A stretch of DNA of 64,000 nucleotides from Pseudomonas sp. RIT288 (lineage in GTDB: Bacteria > Pseudomonadota > Gammaproteobacteria > Pseudomonadales > Pseudomonadaceae), in assembly GCF_000631985.1 (NCBI RefSeq), contig NZ_JFYN01000034.1, forward strand, positions 124,001 through 188,000. Reading direction: 5' to 3'. Made by a program: the position numbers and the translations under genes. The notes under the pieces were generated by a model. It did no database searches. It was not told where the DNA came from and was given only the letters and a program-made list of their open reading frames with translations. The stretch's first letter is position 1; each line of letters begins with the position of its first letter. Below, piece by piece: positions 1 through 7,857 of this stretch.

Positions 1-51
1 CATCGGCGGGTGTTCGGTTTTGCCGGACGGATCATGGGGGATCTCGACTGA
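1..51 (+). CDS. ureB: Urease subunit beta UreB, C-terminal 16 codons
   Basis: The first 51 bases read in frame as HRRVFGFAGRIMGDLD and then TGA. This matches the usual end of the urease beta subunit, where an arginine-rich turn is followed by VFGF and a short G-x-x-MG tail. The gene begins outside the window. It lies directly upstream of ureC on the same strand, as in other Pseudomonas urease operons. The call rests on a very short stretch plus position, so the identity is likely but not certain. Confidence 0.7.
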   Translation, partial: HRRVFGFAGRIMGDLD

Positions 52-65
52 CATGCACACAATCC

Positions 66-198
66 TGTGGCGAGGGAGCTTGCTCCCGCTCGAGTGCGTA
101 GCACTCGCCAACCCGGGGAACGCGGTATGAGTGAAAGAAATCATTGGCAGGTTTTGGGGCTGCTGCGCAGCCCAGCGGGAGCAAGCTCCCTCGCCACA
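66..198. repeat. REPIN (type A) between ureB and ureC
   Basis: A left arm TGTGGCGAGGGAGCTTGCTC is mirrored by the inverted copy ending at 198, with a spacer that itself holds a GCGCAGC-type symmetry. The same pair recurs at 9631, 21445, 22556 and 47541. Unlike the others it sits inside an operon, in the only gap between the ureB and ureC structural genes. Confidence 0.85.
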
Positions 199-221
199 AT
201 AAATTTGTGCAAGGAATTGAA

Positions 222-1922
222 ATGAAGATTTCCCGGCAAGCCTACGCCGACATGTTCGGCCCCACCGTCGGCGACAAGGTGCGCCTGGCGGACACCGAGT
301 TGTGGATCGAGGTCGAAAAAGACTTCACCACCTTCGGCGAAGAGGTGAAATTCGGTGGCGGCAAAGTGATCCGCGACGGCCAGGGGCAGAGCCAGTTGCT
401 CGCCGCCGAAGTGGTCGACACGCTGATCACCAACGCGTTGATCATCGACCACTGGGGCATCGTCAAGGCCGACGTCGGCCTCAAGGACGGGCGTATCGCC
501 GCGATTGGCAAGGCCGGTAACCCGGACGTACAGCCCAACGTGACCATCGCCATCGGCGCCAGCACCGAAGTGATCGCCGGTGAAGGCATGATCCTCACCG
601 CCGGCGGCATCGACACGCACATCCACTTCATCTGCCCGCAGCAGATCGAAGAAGCGCTGATGAGCGGCGTCACCACCATGATCGGCGGCGGCACCGGGCC
701 TGCCACCGGCACCAACGCCACCACCTGCACCTCCGGCCCGTGGCACCTGGCGCGCATGCTCCAGGCCGCCGACGCGTTCCCGATGAACATCGGCCTCACC
801 GGCAAGGGCAACGCCAGCCTGCCGGAGCCGCTGATCGAGCAGGTCAAGGCCGGCGCCATCGGCCTCAAGCTGCACGAAGATTGGGGCACCACCCCGGCGA
901 GCATCGACAACTGCCTGAGCGTCGCCGACCAGTACGACGTGCAGGTAGCAATCCACACCGACACCCTCAACGAATCGGGTTTCGTCGAAACCACCCTCGG
1001 TGCGTTCAAGGGCCGCACTATCCACACCTATCACACCGAAGGTGCCGGCGGCGGCCACGCGCCGGACATCATCAAGGCCTGCGGTTTCCCGAATGTGCTG
1101 CCGAGCTCGACCAACCCGACCCGGCCATTCACCCGCAACACCATCGACGAACACCTCGACATGTTGATGGTCTGCCACCACCTCGACCCGAGCATCGCCG
1201 AGGACGTGGCGTTCGCCGAAAGCCGCATCCGCCGCGAAACCATCGCCGCCGAAGACATCCTCCACGACCTCGGCGCGTTCTCGATGATCAGCTCCGACAG
1301 CCAGGCCATGGGCCGCGTCGGCGAAGTCATCACGCGCACCTGGCAGACCGCCGACAAGATGAAAAAACAGCGCGGCCCGCTGCCCCAGGACGGCGAAGGC
1401 AACGACAACTTCCGCGCCAAGCGCTACATCGCCAAATACACGATCAACCCGGCGATCACTCACGGCATCAGCCATGAAGTGGGTTCGATCGAAGTCGGCA
1501 AATGGGCCGACCTGGTGCTCTGGCGTCCGGCGTTCTTCGGCGTCAAACCGACGCTGATCCTCAAGGGCGGTGCAATCGCCGCCAGCCTGATGGGCGACGC
1601 CAACGCGTCGATTCCAACCCCGCAACCGGTGCACTACCGCCCGATGTTCGCCAGCTACGGCGGCTCGCTGCACGCCACCAGCCTGACCTTCATCAGTCAG
1701 GCCGCGCAGGAGGCCGGGCTGCCTGAAGCGTTGGGATTGAAGAAGAAAATCGGCGTGGTCAAAGGTTGCCGCGACGTACAGAAAACCGACCTGATCCACA
1801 ACGATTACCTGCCGAACATCGACGTCGACCCGCAGACCTATCAGGTCAAGGCCGACGGCGTGCTGCTCTGGTGTGAACCGGCTGAAACCCTGCCGATGGC
1901 GCAGCGCTACTTCCTGTTCTGA
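222..1922 (+). CDS. ureC: Urease subunit alpha UreC
   Basis: Catalytic subunit of urease, which splits urea into ammonia and carbamate at a dinickel centre in the cytoplasm. The 566-residue length is normal for the family. Visible metal and active-site features are the HIHFICPQQ pair of nickel-ligand histidines, the lysine of GLKLHEDWG that is carbamylated to bridge the nickels, the histidines of VAIHTDTLN and TIHTYHTEGAGGGH, the flap VCHHLD with its mobile cysteine and histidine, and the aspartate of ISSDSQAMGR. The start at 222 was chosen because MKISRQAYADMFGPTVGDKV is the classic N-terminus; the 26 codons upstream in frame only translate the REPIN. The spacing AAGGAATTGAA before the ATG gives a ribosome binding site. 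ureE, F and G, needed to load nickel, are 15.7 kb further on. Confidence 0.98.
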   Translation: MKISRQAYADMFGPTVGDKVRLADTELWIEVEKDFTTFGEEVKFGGGKVIRDGQGQSQLLAAEVVDTLITNALIIDHWGIVKADVGLKDGRIAAIGKAGNPDVQPNVTIAIGASTEVIAGEGMILTAGGIDTHIHFICPQQIEEALMSGVTTMIGGGTGPATGTNATTCTSGPWHLARMLQAADAFPMNIGLTGKGNASLPEPLIEQVKAGAIGLKLHEDWGTTPASIDNCLSVADQYDVQVAIHTDTLNESGFVETTLGAFKGRTIHTYHTEGAGGGHAPDIIKACGFPNVLPSSTNPTRPFTRNTIDEHLDMLMVCHHLDPSIAEDVAFAESRIRRETIAAEDILHDLGAFSMISSDSQAMGRVGEVITRTWQTADKMKKQRGPLPQDGEGNDNFRAKRYIAKYTINPAITHGISHEVGSIEVGKWADLVLWRPAFFGVKPTLILKGGAIAASLMGDANASIPTPQPVHYRPMFASYGGSLHATSLTFISQAAQEAGLPEALGLKKKIGVVKGCRDVQKTDLIHNDYLPNIDVDPQTYQVKADGVLLWCEPAETLPMAQRYFLF

Positions 1923-1930
1923 CGCACGGC

Positions 1931-1976
1931 AAAAGGCCCCGGGATCGTGTCTTGCGCACGATCCCGGGGCCTTTTT
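1931..1976 (+). terminator. Rho-independent terminator after ureC
   Basis: A long GC-rich hairpin (AAAGGCCCCGGGATCGTG paired with its inverse, short TCTTG loop) begins 9 bases after the ureC stop and is followed by TTTTT. It closes the ureABC transcript. Confidence 0.9.
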
Positions 1977-2069
1977 CGTGGTGCTGGAAAAGCACTGTGC
2001 AAACGGTCGTGTATTTCCCGCCAAAGGGGCTAATATTCGATTCGCTCCGCCTATTTTCAGGAACTGCCC

Positions 2070-3197
2070 ATGCGTCTTTCCGAGTTCATCGTGGCCAATA
2101 TCGACCCTATCGTCGATGAGTGGGAACAGTTCGCCGCGACCATCACGCCGGCCGCCGACCATCTGGATTCCACTGCGTTGCGCGATCACGCCAGCGAAAT
2201 TCTGCGGGCCGCCGCTCGCGACATGAACAAACCGCAAAGCCCCGCCGAACAGGCCGCCAAAGCCAAGGGCGAGGGCCCGGAAAAGACTCCGAGCCTGGAT
2301 GAGGCCGGCGCCAGCCATGGCGAACTGCGCCACACGGTCGGTTTTGACCTGGTGCAGATGACCAGCGAATTCCGCCATTTGCGCGCCTGCGTGATCCGCC
2401 TGTGGGTCAACAGCCTCGAATCGCCTGACATCACCTATTTCCAGGACATGATCCGCTTCAACGAAGCCATCGACGAAGCCCTCGCCGAATCCACTGCGGC
2501 CTACGCTGAGCAGGTCAATCGCTCGCGGGATATTTTCCTCGCCATCCTCGGCCATGACCTGCGCGCGCCGCTGCAGGCGGTGAGCATGTCCACCGAGCTG
2601 TTGCTGCGCAAAGCCAGCCTTGAGGGCGATGCGCTGGCCTGCGCCCTGCACATCAAGCGCGGTGCGCGACACATGGCGGCGATGGTCAGCGATCTGCTGG
2701 AACTGGTGCGCAGTCGCCTGGGCCGTAGCTTGCCGATCGAGCCGGCAGCGATGGATCTGGCCGTTGCGGCGCGAGCGGCGATAGCCGAAGCCTGCGCCGG
2801 TAATCCGCTATCCGATCCCAAGCTCACGGTGCACGGCGACACCCGCGGGGTGTGGGACGCCGCGCGAATCGACCAGTTATTGCAAAACCTGATCGGCAAC
2901 GCCTTGCAGCACGGCACCAGCCAGCGCGACGTGACCCTCGATCTGCGTGGCGAGGGCGACAACGTGTGCCTGTCGGTGCACAACTACGGCACACCGATTT
3001 CCGAAGAGGCGATCGGTACGATTTTCGACCCGCTGGTGCGCAGCGCCGACGAAGAGCTCGGGCAGCCGTCGACCAGCCTCGGATTGGGCTTGTTCATCGT
3101 CAAGGAAGTGGTGACCGCCCATGGCGGAACGATCGAAGTCAGCTCGAGCGCGGCTGACGGGACGCTGTTCAGTGTGGTGTTGCCGAGAACGCTTTAA
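2070..3197 (+). CDS. Cytoplasmic sensor histidine kinase with RsbRD-like N-terminus
   Basis: A 375-residue two-component kinase. Residues about 5-150 are helical and begin LSEFIVANIDPIVDEWEQFA, the look of an RsbT co-antagonist (RsbRD) sensor domain. The H box ILGHDLRAPLQAV (about residue 160) carries the phospho-accepting histidine. The ATPase domain shows an N box QNLIGNALQHG and a G box GLGLFIVKEV. No membrane segment or signal peptide is visible, so it should sense an internal signal. No response regulator gene lies on either side, so it is an orphan kinase. The ligand is unknown. It is separated from ureC by a terminator and has its own start with the weak AGGAACTGCCC site upstream. Confidence 0.88.
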   Translation: MRLSEFIVANIDPIVDEWEQFAATITPAADHLDSTALRDHASEILRAAARDMNKPQSPAEQAAKAKGEGPEKTPSLDEAGASHGELRHTVGFDLVQMTSEFRHLRACVIRLWVNSLESPDITYFQDMIRFNEAIDEALAESTAAYAEQVNRSRDIFLAILGHDLRAPLQAVSMSTELLLRKASLEGDALACALHIKRGARHMAAMVSDLLELVRSRLGRSLPIEPAAMDLAVAARAAIAEACAGNPLSDPKLTVHGDTRGVWDAARIDQLLQNLIGNALQHGTSQRDVTLDLRGEGDNVCLSVHNYGTPISEEAIGTIFDPLVRSADEELGQPSTSLGLGLFIVKEVVTAHGGTIEVSSSAADGTLFSVVLPRTL

Positions 3198-3220
3198 GCA
3201 GGAAAATCTGCGGTGAAGTC

Positions 3221-3287
3221 ATCGCCGGCAGGCCAGCTCCCACATTTGATCGCATTCCCCAGTGGGAGCTGGCTTGCCAGCGATGAG
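3221..3287. repeat. REP pair (type D)
   Basis: CATCGCCGGCAGGCCAGCTCCCAC is followed 24 bases later by its near-inverse GTGGGAGCTGGCTTGCCAGCGATG. It lies between the convergent ends of the histidine kinase gene and cbpM. Confidence 0.8.
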
Positions 3288-3309
3288 GCCGGCCAATACC
3301 ACCGAAAAC

Positions 3310-3615
3310 CTATTCGACCACCAAGCGCCCCAAACGCTGCCTGAGCATCCGGTTCTCCGCCCGCAGTTCATGCACTTCCTCCAGCAGATTCAGTGCCAGC
3401 GCGACGCCGTCCCACTCCAGCTCCAGCTCGCGCCGCAACTTCGCGGCGCGCTTGGCCAGGCTCAACTCGTAGTCGGTGAACCGCCATTCCCGGGGCTGCG
3501 CGCCCTGAGGTTCGAGGATGCCGTGTTCGACGATTTCGATCACGTAGACGTCCGACAGATCGGCCGCCTCACAGAATTCTGCCATGTCCAGTTGAACGAT
3601 CAGGGGGCTGCTCAT
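3310..3615 (-). CDS. cbpM: Chaperone modulator CbpM
   Basis: A 101-residue protein that in enterobacteria binds the J domain of CbpA and blocks its co-chaperone and DNA-binding activity. The order of segments fits: a MerR-like helix-turn-helix fold in the first half (EFCEAADLSDVYVIEIVEHG, then EWRFTDYELSLAKRAAKL) and a C-terminal leucine-rich helix (LEEVHELRAENRMLRQRL). It follows cbpA on the same strand with 23 bases between them, the usual cbpAM operon. The functional assignment is from family knowledge and context. Confidence 0.9.
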   Translation of the reverse strand: MSSPLIVQLDMAEFCEAADLSDVYVIEIVEHGILEPQGAQPREWRFTDYELSLAKRAAKLRRELELEWDGVALALNLLEEVHELRAENRMLRQRLGRLVVE

Positions 3616-3638
3616 GATGGGCTACTCCGTCGTCGGAT

Positions 3639-4589
3639 TCAGAAGTTCTCTCGTGGGTTGAACGCGGCTTTCTTCGCCAGTTCCTGCCACAGCGCCTTGA
3701 CCTCGTCGTCGGAGGTTTTCGGCATCACGGCCTTGAGCTGCACGAACAGATAACCGCGCTCACCGGCCTTGTTTTTCAAGCCATGACCCTTGGCGCGCAT
3801 ACGCTGGCCGTTCTGGCTGCCGGCCGGAACCTTGAGGTTGATCTTGCCGGTCAGCGTCGGCACGGCGACTTCAGCGCCCAGCGCCAGCTCCCACGGTGCC
3901 AATGGCAAGGTGATGATCAGGTTTTCGCCTTCGACATCGAATTTCGGGTGCGGCGCAAAACGAATGGTCAGGTACAGGTCGCCATTGGCGCCGCCACCGA
4001 TGCCCGGTGCGCCCTGTCCTTTGAGGCGGATGCGCTCGCCGTCGGTGACGCCCGCCGGGATCTTCACGTTCAGGCTCTTGCTGGTGTTGCTGACGTGTTG
4101 ACCGTTGGCGTTGTATTGCGGGATCTGGAAGCTGACATTCTTCGATTCGTCCGACAGGGTCTCCTCAAGGAAGACCGGCAGTTCCATTTCCACGTCTTGC
4201 CCTCGGCGCCCTGCACTGCGTTGCTGCCGACCCTCGCCGCCACCGAAACCGGCGCCGCGATTGCCGAAGATCGAACTGAAGAAGTCCGAGAAGTCGCCGG
4301 TGTCGCCACCGCCGCCACCAAAACCGCCACGGCTCTGCCAGCCCGGCGGGCCCTGGAACGGCTGACCGTGCTGGCCATAACGGCGCAGCTCGTCGTATTC
4401 GGCGCGTTTGTCGGCGCTTTTCAGCGCTTCATAGGCTTCCGAGGCGTCCTTGAACTTGGCCTCGGCGTCTTTTTCCTTGCTGACATCGGGGTGGTATTTG
4501 CGCGCCAGCTTGCGATAGGCAGCCTTGATTGCCTTGTCGTCCGCTGTCGGCTCCACGCCGAGTATCTTGTAATAGTCTTTGAAGTCCAT
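3639..4589 (-). CDS. cbpA: Curved DNA-binding protein CbpA (DnaJ-type co-chaperone)
   Basis: A 316-residue Hsp40 that stimulates DnaK and binds curved DNA. Residues 1-70 form a J domain (MDFKDYYKILGVEP start, with the diagnostic HPD in KYHPDVSKE). Residues about 75-125 are Gly/Phe-rich. The rest is the two beta-rich substrate-binding domains, with RLKGQGAPGIGG and GHGLKNKAGERGYLFV. There is no cysteine zinc finger, which separates it from DnaJ. I place the start at 4589, the M of MDFKDYYK, because this is where J domains begin; an ATG five codons upstream (4604) is possible. The gene is divergent from an Hsp70 gene and has a sigma-32-like promoter upstream. Confidence 0.93.
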   Translation of the reverse strand: MDFKDYYKILGVEPTADDKAIKAAYRKLARKYHPDVSKEKDAEAKFKDASEAYEALKSADKRAEYDELRRYGQHGQPFQGPPGWQSRGGFGGGGGDTGDFSDFFSSIFGNRGAGFGGGEGRQQRSAGRRGQDVEMELPVFLEETLSDESKNVSFQIPQYNANGQHVSNTSKSLNVKIPAGVTDGERIRLKGQGAPGIGGGANGDLYLTIRFAPHPKFDVEGENLIITLPLAPWELALGAEVAVPTLTGKINLKVPAGSQNGQRMRAKGHGLKNKAGERGYLFVQLKAVMPKTSDDEVKALWQELAKKAAFNPRENF

Positions 4590-4759
4590 CGAAGGAATCA
4601 CCATCCGTTATCGATTTCGCGCCGAGGCCAGCATGCGCTCATTCGCGCGTGCCGGGTTGACCGATCTCAACTTTGTGACCGGGTGGCGCAGCAGAAGTTT
4701 ATCGGCAGTGGACGACGGTTCTTGCGACCGCCGGTATGTCTGCCGGCCCATGCCAGCAA

Positions 4760-4786
4760 GTTTGGGGCGAAGCTGCGACTTTCAAG
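4760..4786 (-). promoter_or_regulatory. Candidate sigma-32 heat-shock promoter of cbpA
   Basis: Read on the minus strand, CTTGAA (4786-4781) is followed after 13 bases by CCCCAAAC (4767-4760). The known RpoH consensus is CTTGAA, 11-16 bases, CCCCATNT, so the -35 is perfect and the -10 matches in its CCCCA core. Transcription would start near 4752, giving a leader of about 160 bases before cbpA. Confidence 0.6.
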
Positions 4787-4880
4787 AAGCTTAGTCGTGA
4801 AATAGCAGATGACCGGCCTTCGAATCTTGCGCGCACTGACATACACTGCGCGGCCGTTTTTTGACCGGAACCCGAAAGAC

Positions 4881-6155
4881 ATGAACAACGCCTCTCCAGC
4901 ACGTGCCTGCGGTATCGACTTCGGCACCTCCAACTCCACCGTCGGCTGGCTGCGCCCCGGCATGGAAACGATGATCGCGCTGGAAGACGACAAGATCACC
5001 CTGCCGTCGGTGGTCTTCTTCAACATCGAAGAGCGCCGTCCGGTTTACGGTCGCCTGGCCCTGCACGAGTACCTGGAAGGCTATGAAGGCCGGCTGATGC
5101 GCTCGCTCAAGAGCCTGCTCGGTTCCAAGCTGATCAAGCACGACACCAGCGTTCTCGGCACGGCGATGCCGTTCAAGGACCTGTTGGGGCTGTTCATCGG
5201 TCAGCTCAAGAGCCGCGCCGAAACGGCCGCCGGTCGGGAATTCGAGCAAGTGGTACTGGGGCGCCCGGTGTTTTTCGTCGATGACGACCCGCTGGCTGAC
5301 CAGGAAGCCGAAGACACCCTGGTCGAAGTGGCGCGCAAGCTCGGCTTCAAGGACGTGTCGTTCCAGTACGAACCGATCGCCGCAGCATTCGACTACGAGT
5401 CCACCATCGAGAAAGAAGAGCTGGTGCTGATCGTCGACATCGGCGGTGGTACTTCGGACTTCTCGCTGGTGCGCCTGTCGCCCGAGCGTCGCGGCATGGA
5501 CAACCGTCACGATGACATCCTCGCCACCGGCGGCGTGCACATCGGCGGGACCGACTTCGACAAACAACTGAGCCTGCAAGGCCTGATGCCGCTGTTCGGC
5601 TACGGCAGCCGGATGAAGAGCGGCGCCTACATGCCGACCAGTCACCACATGAACCTGGCGACCTGGCACACCATCAACTCGGTGTACTCGCAGAAATCCA
5701 CCCTGGCGCTGGGCAGCATGCGTTACGACATCGAGGACACCGGCGGTATCGACCGGTTGTTCAAGCTGATCGAACAGCGCGCCGGGCACTGGCTGGCGAT
5801 GGAAGTCGAAGAAACCAAGATCCAGCTGACCCACGCCGACAGCCGCCACGTGCCGCTGGACCGCATCGAACCGGGCCTTAGCGTGGAACTGAGCCGCGCC
5901 CTGTTCGAATCGTCGATCGACGCCTTGCTTGAACGGGTGCGCGGCAGCGTTACGCAGCTGTTGAACGATGCCAACGTGTCAGTGGCGCAGGTCGATACGG
6001 TGTTCTTCACCGGCGGTTCGAGCGGCATTCCGGCGCTGCGTAACAGTGTTTCGGCGATGCTGCCGAATGCGCGACATGTGGAAGGCAATATCTTTGGCAG
6101 CATTGGCAGCGGTCTGGCGATTGAGGCGATGAAGCGCTACGGTTCGATGGTCTGA
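4881..6155 (+). CDS. Short Hsp70 family protein (YegD-like)
   Basis: A 424-residue member of the actin/Hsp70 ATPase superfamily. Phosphate motif 1 is GIDFGTSNSTVGW near residue 10, phosphate motif 2 is IVDIGGGTSDFSLV near residue 195, and the adenosine motif is FFTGGSSGIPALRNS near residue 375. The protein stops right after the nucleotide-binding domain, so the peptide-binding and lid domains of DnaK (about 640 residues) are absent. It resembles E. coli YegD, whose role is unsettled. The start at 4881 was chosen because the 24 upstream codons have no Hsp70 character. It is divergent from cbpA, which suggests a role in the same stress response; that is inference. Confidence 0.88.
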   Translation: MNNASPARACGIDFGTSNSTVGWLRPGMETMIALEDDKITLPSVVFFNIEERRPVYGRLALHEYLEGYEGRLMRSLKSLLGSKLIKHDTSVLGTAMPFKDLLGLFIGQLKSRAETAAGREFEQVVLGRPVFFVDDDPLADQEAEDTLVEVARKLGFKDVSFQYEPIAAAFDYESTIEKEELVLIVDIGGGTSDFSLVRLSPERRGMDNRHDDILATGGVHIGGTDFDKQLSLQGLMPLFGYGSRMKSGAYMPTSHHMNLATWHTINSVYSQKSTLALGSMRYDIEDTGGIDRLFKLIEQRAGHWLAMEVEETKIQLTHADSRHVPLDRIEPGLSVELSRALFESSIDALLERVRGSVTQLLNDANVSVAQVDTVFFTGGSSGIPALRNSVSAMLPNARHVEGNIFGSIGSGLAIEAMKRYGSMV

Positions 6156-6176
6156 TCCAGAATCAGCGGCGCGCCA

Positions 6177-6260
6177 TTCGCGAGCAGACTCGCTCCCACA
6201 GTGGATCGCATTTCAACTGAAGGAATGCGCTCAAAATGTGGGAGCGAGCCTGCTCGTGAA
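6177..6260. repeat. REPIN (type C)
   Basis: TTCGCGAGCAGACTCGCTCC and its inverse GTGGGAGCGAGCCTGCTCGTGAA flank a short spacer between the convergent Hsp70 and AI-2E permease genes. Other type C copies are at 13373, 28235, 31186 and 33862. Confidence 0.85.
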
Positions 6261-6290
6261 GAGGCCAGCTCAAACACGACAAACTCTGAA

Positions 6291-7304
6291 TCAAACCATC
6301 CCGCCCAGCTTCAACTCACTCTTCAGATACGCGTAATAAATCGGCCCCGCCACCACGCCCGGCAGGCCGAACGCGGCTTCGAACACCAGCATCGCCAGCA
6401 GTAATTCCCACGACTTGGCACTGATCTGCCCGCCGACGATGCGCGCGTTGAGGAAGTATTCGAGCTTGTGGATAAAGATCAGATAGCCCAGCGCCGCCAC
6501 TGCCACCCAGATCGACAGCGACAGGCCGACGATGGTGATCAGCGTGTTCGACATCAGGTTGCCGATCACCGGCAGCAGGCCGAGCAGAAAGGTCAGGACG
6601 ATCAGGGTCTTGGTCAGCGGCAGTTTGATGCCGAACATCGGCAGGATCACTGCAAGAAAGATCCCGGTAAAGATTGTGTTGAGCAGGGAAATCTTGATCT
6701 GCGCGAAGACGATGTTGCGAAAGGCCTGCACCAGCAGGTGCAGGCGGTCAAACAGTGCCGCGGCCAGCGGTTTGCGCTTGGTCACGTCGGGAATGCGCTG
6801 CAAGGCGATGATCGCGCCGAGCACCATGCCGATCAGCAGCGTGACAAACATGTGCGCCGCGTCCTTGCCCACCAGTTGCAGCTCGGACAGGTGCTTGCTG
6901 GCCCACTGACCGATAGCCACGCGAAACTCTGCGGCACTGGCCGGCAGGTAGGCATCAAGGAACGGCGGCAGTTGCCCCCGCGCGCGATCGACCACGCCCA
7001 TGAATTTGTCGAGCGAGGCGCCGGGGTTTTCCGCTTCGTGCAGCAGGAAACTGATGGCGCCGGCGAAGATCAGCGCCAGCACACTGACCACCAATGTGCC
7101 CAGCAGGGCCACCGCCAGCCAGCGCGCACGCCGGCCTTCGATCAGCCGTTGCAGTTGCGGCGTGAGCATGTTGACCAGCTCGAACACCAGCAGACCGGCC
7201 AGCAGGCTGGGCAACAAACGCAGCGGCAACACCAGCAACAGACCGCCACAGATAATGATGCAACTGACCCAAAACACAACATGACGCTCAGAAAACGTTG
7301 GCAT
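6291..7304 (-). CDS. AI-2E family (PerM-type) transporter
   Basis: A 337-residue inner membrane protein with about eight hydrophobic spans. Two spans lie at the N-terminus (WVSCIIICGGLLLVLPLRLL and a second just after), one near residue 65, then a soluble stretch of about 90 residues. The C-terminal half has conserved features of the family such as LPVIGNLMSNTLI and the HKLEYFLNARIVGGQI segment that ends with the LPG-like LPGVVAGPIYYAYLK. Substrates differ between family members and cannot be read from the sequence; some export autoinducer-2, others exchange ions. It stands alone between two convergent or divergent neighbours. Confidence 0.87.
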   Translation of the reverse strand: MPTFSERHVVFWVSCIIICGGLLLVLPLRLLPSLLAGLLVFELVNMLTPQLQRLIEGRRARWLAVALLGTLVVSVLALIFAGAISFLLHEAENPGASLDKFMGVVDRARGQLPPFLDAYLPASAAEFRVAIGQWASKHLSELQLVGKDAAHMFVTLLIGMVLGAIIALQRIPDVTKRKPLAAALFDRLHLLVQAFRNIVFAQIKISLLNTIFTGIFLAVILPMFGIKLPLTKTLIVLTFLLGLLPVIGNLMSNTLITIVGLSLSIWVAVAALGYLIFIHKLEYFLNARIVGGQISAKSWELLLAMLVFEAAFGLPGVVAGPIYYAYLKSELKLGGMV

Positions 7305-7395
7305 ACAGCCTCAAAACGAACGGCGTAAAAGGATTGGCAGTCTGCCAGCGATCCGGCGCCGAAGCGAGTAGATGCCCAGCATCCTCGTCGCGCCG

Positions 7396-7473
7396 AAAAG
7401 ATCGCAGCCTGCGGCAGCTCCTACAGGATCGCGGTCTCATGTAGGAGCTGCCGCAGGCTGCGATCTTTTGATC
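7396..7473. repeat. REPIN (type B)
   Basis: AAAAGATCGCAGCCTGCGGC and its inverse, ending GCGATCTTTTGATC, form the most frequent repeat type of this window. It touches the psiF stop codon, so it probably also forms the 3' end of that message. Confidence 0.85.
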
Positions 7474-7779
7474 TTATTTTTTCTTCAGGCAATCACTCAT
7501 GAAGGTCTTGCGCGCATCGCCGGTCAGCGCCTTGGTTTTCGCATCGGCGTTGCAGGTCTTCATTTTTTCCTGCTGCGGGGTCAGCACTTTGGCGTCATTG
7601 GCGGCCGGTGCAGCCTTGAGGCAGGTGCTCATGAAAGTCTTGCGCTCATCGCCCTTGAGGCTCTTGGCGGTAGCATCAGCATTGCAGGTGGTCATTTTGT
7701 TCTGTTGCGCCGTGGCGGCAAAACCCTGGGAACACAGCAGCAGACCGATCATCAACAACGGGACACGCAACATCTTCAT
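7474..7779 (-). CDS. psiF: PsiF repeat-containing secreted protein
   Basis: A 101-residue protein with a signal peptide (MKMLRVPLLMIGLLLCSQGFA, cleavage near residue 22) and two copies of the PsiF motif: NKMTTCNADATAKSLKG with RKTFMSTCLK, then EKMKTCNADAKTKALTG with RKTFMSDCLKKK. Each copy carries two cysteines that could form a disulfide in the periplasm. The family is named after a phosphate-starvation gene of E. coli; its biochemical role is not known. I saw no convincing Pho box upstream here. The start was chosen from the signal peptide and the strong AAGGAG site eight bases before it. Confidence 0.88.
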   Translation of the reverse strand: MKMLRVPLLMIGLLLCSQGFAATAQQNKMTTCNADATAKSLKGDERKTFMSTCLKAAPAANDAKVLTPQQEKMKTCNADAKTKALTGDARKTFMSDCLKKK

Positions 7780-7857
7780 GGAGTTTTCTCCTTGTCGCCG
7801 CATCGATGGATGCGACCTCCGCTGAAGTGTAGCCAAATCTTGTTACACCTTCCTGCC

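Noticed and set aside
141..2672. 843-residue open frame on the minus strand across ureC and the kinase gene
   Set aside because: It is antisense to two certain genes, has the Arg/Ala/Gly-rich makeup of GC-rich shadow frames, and shows no domain or binding site.
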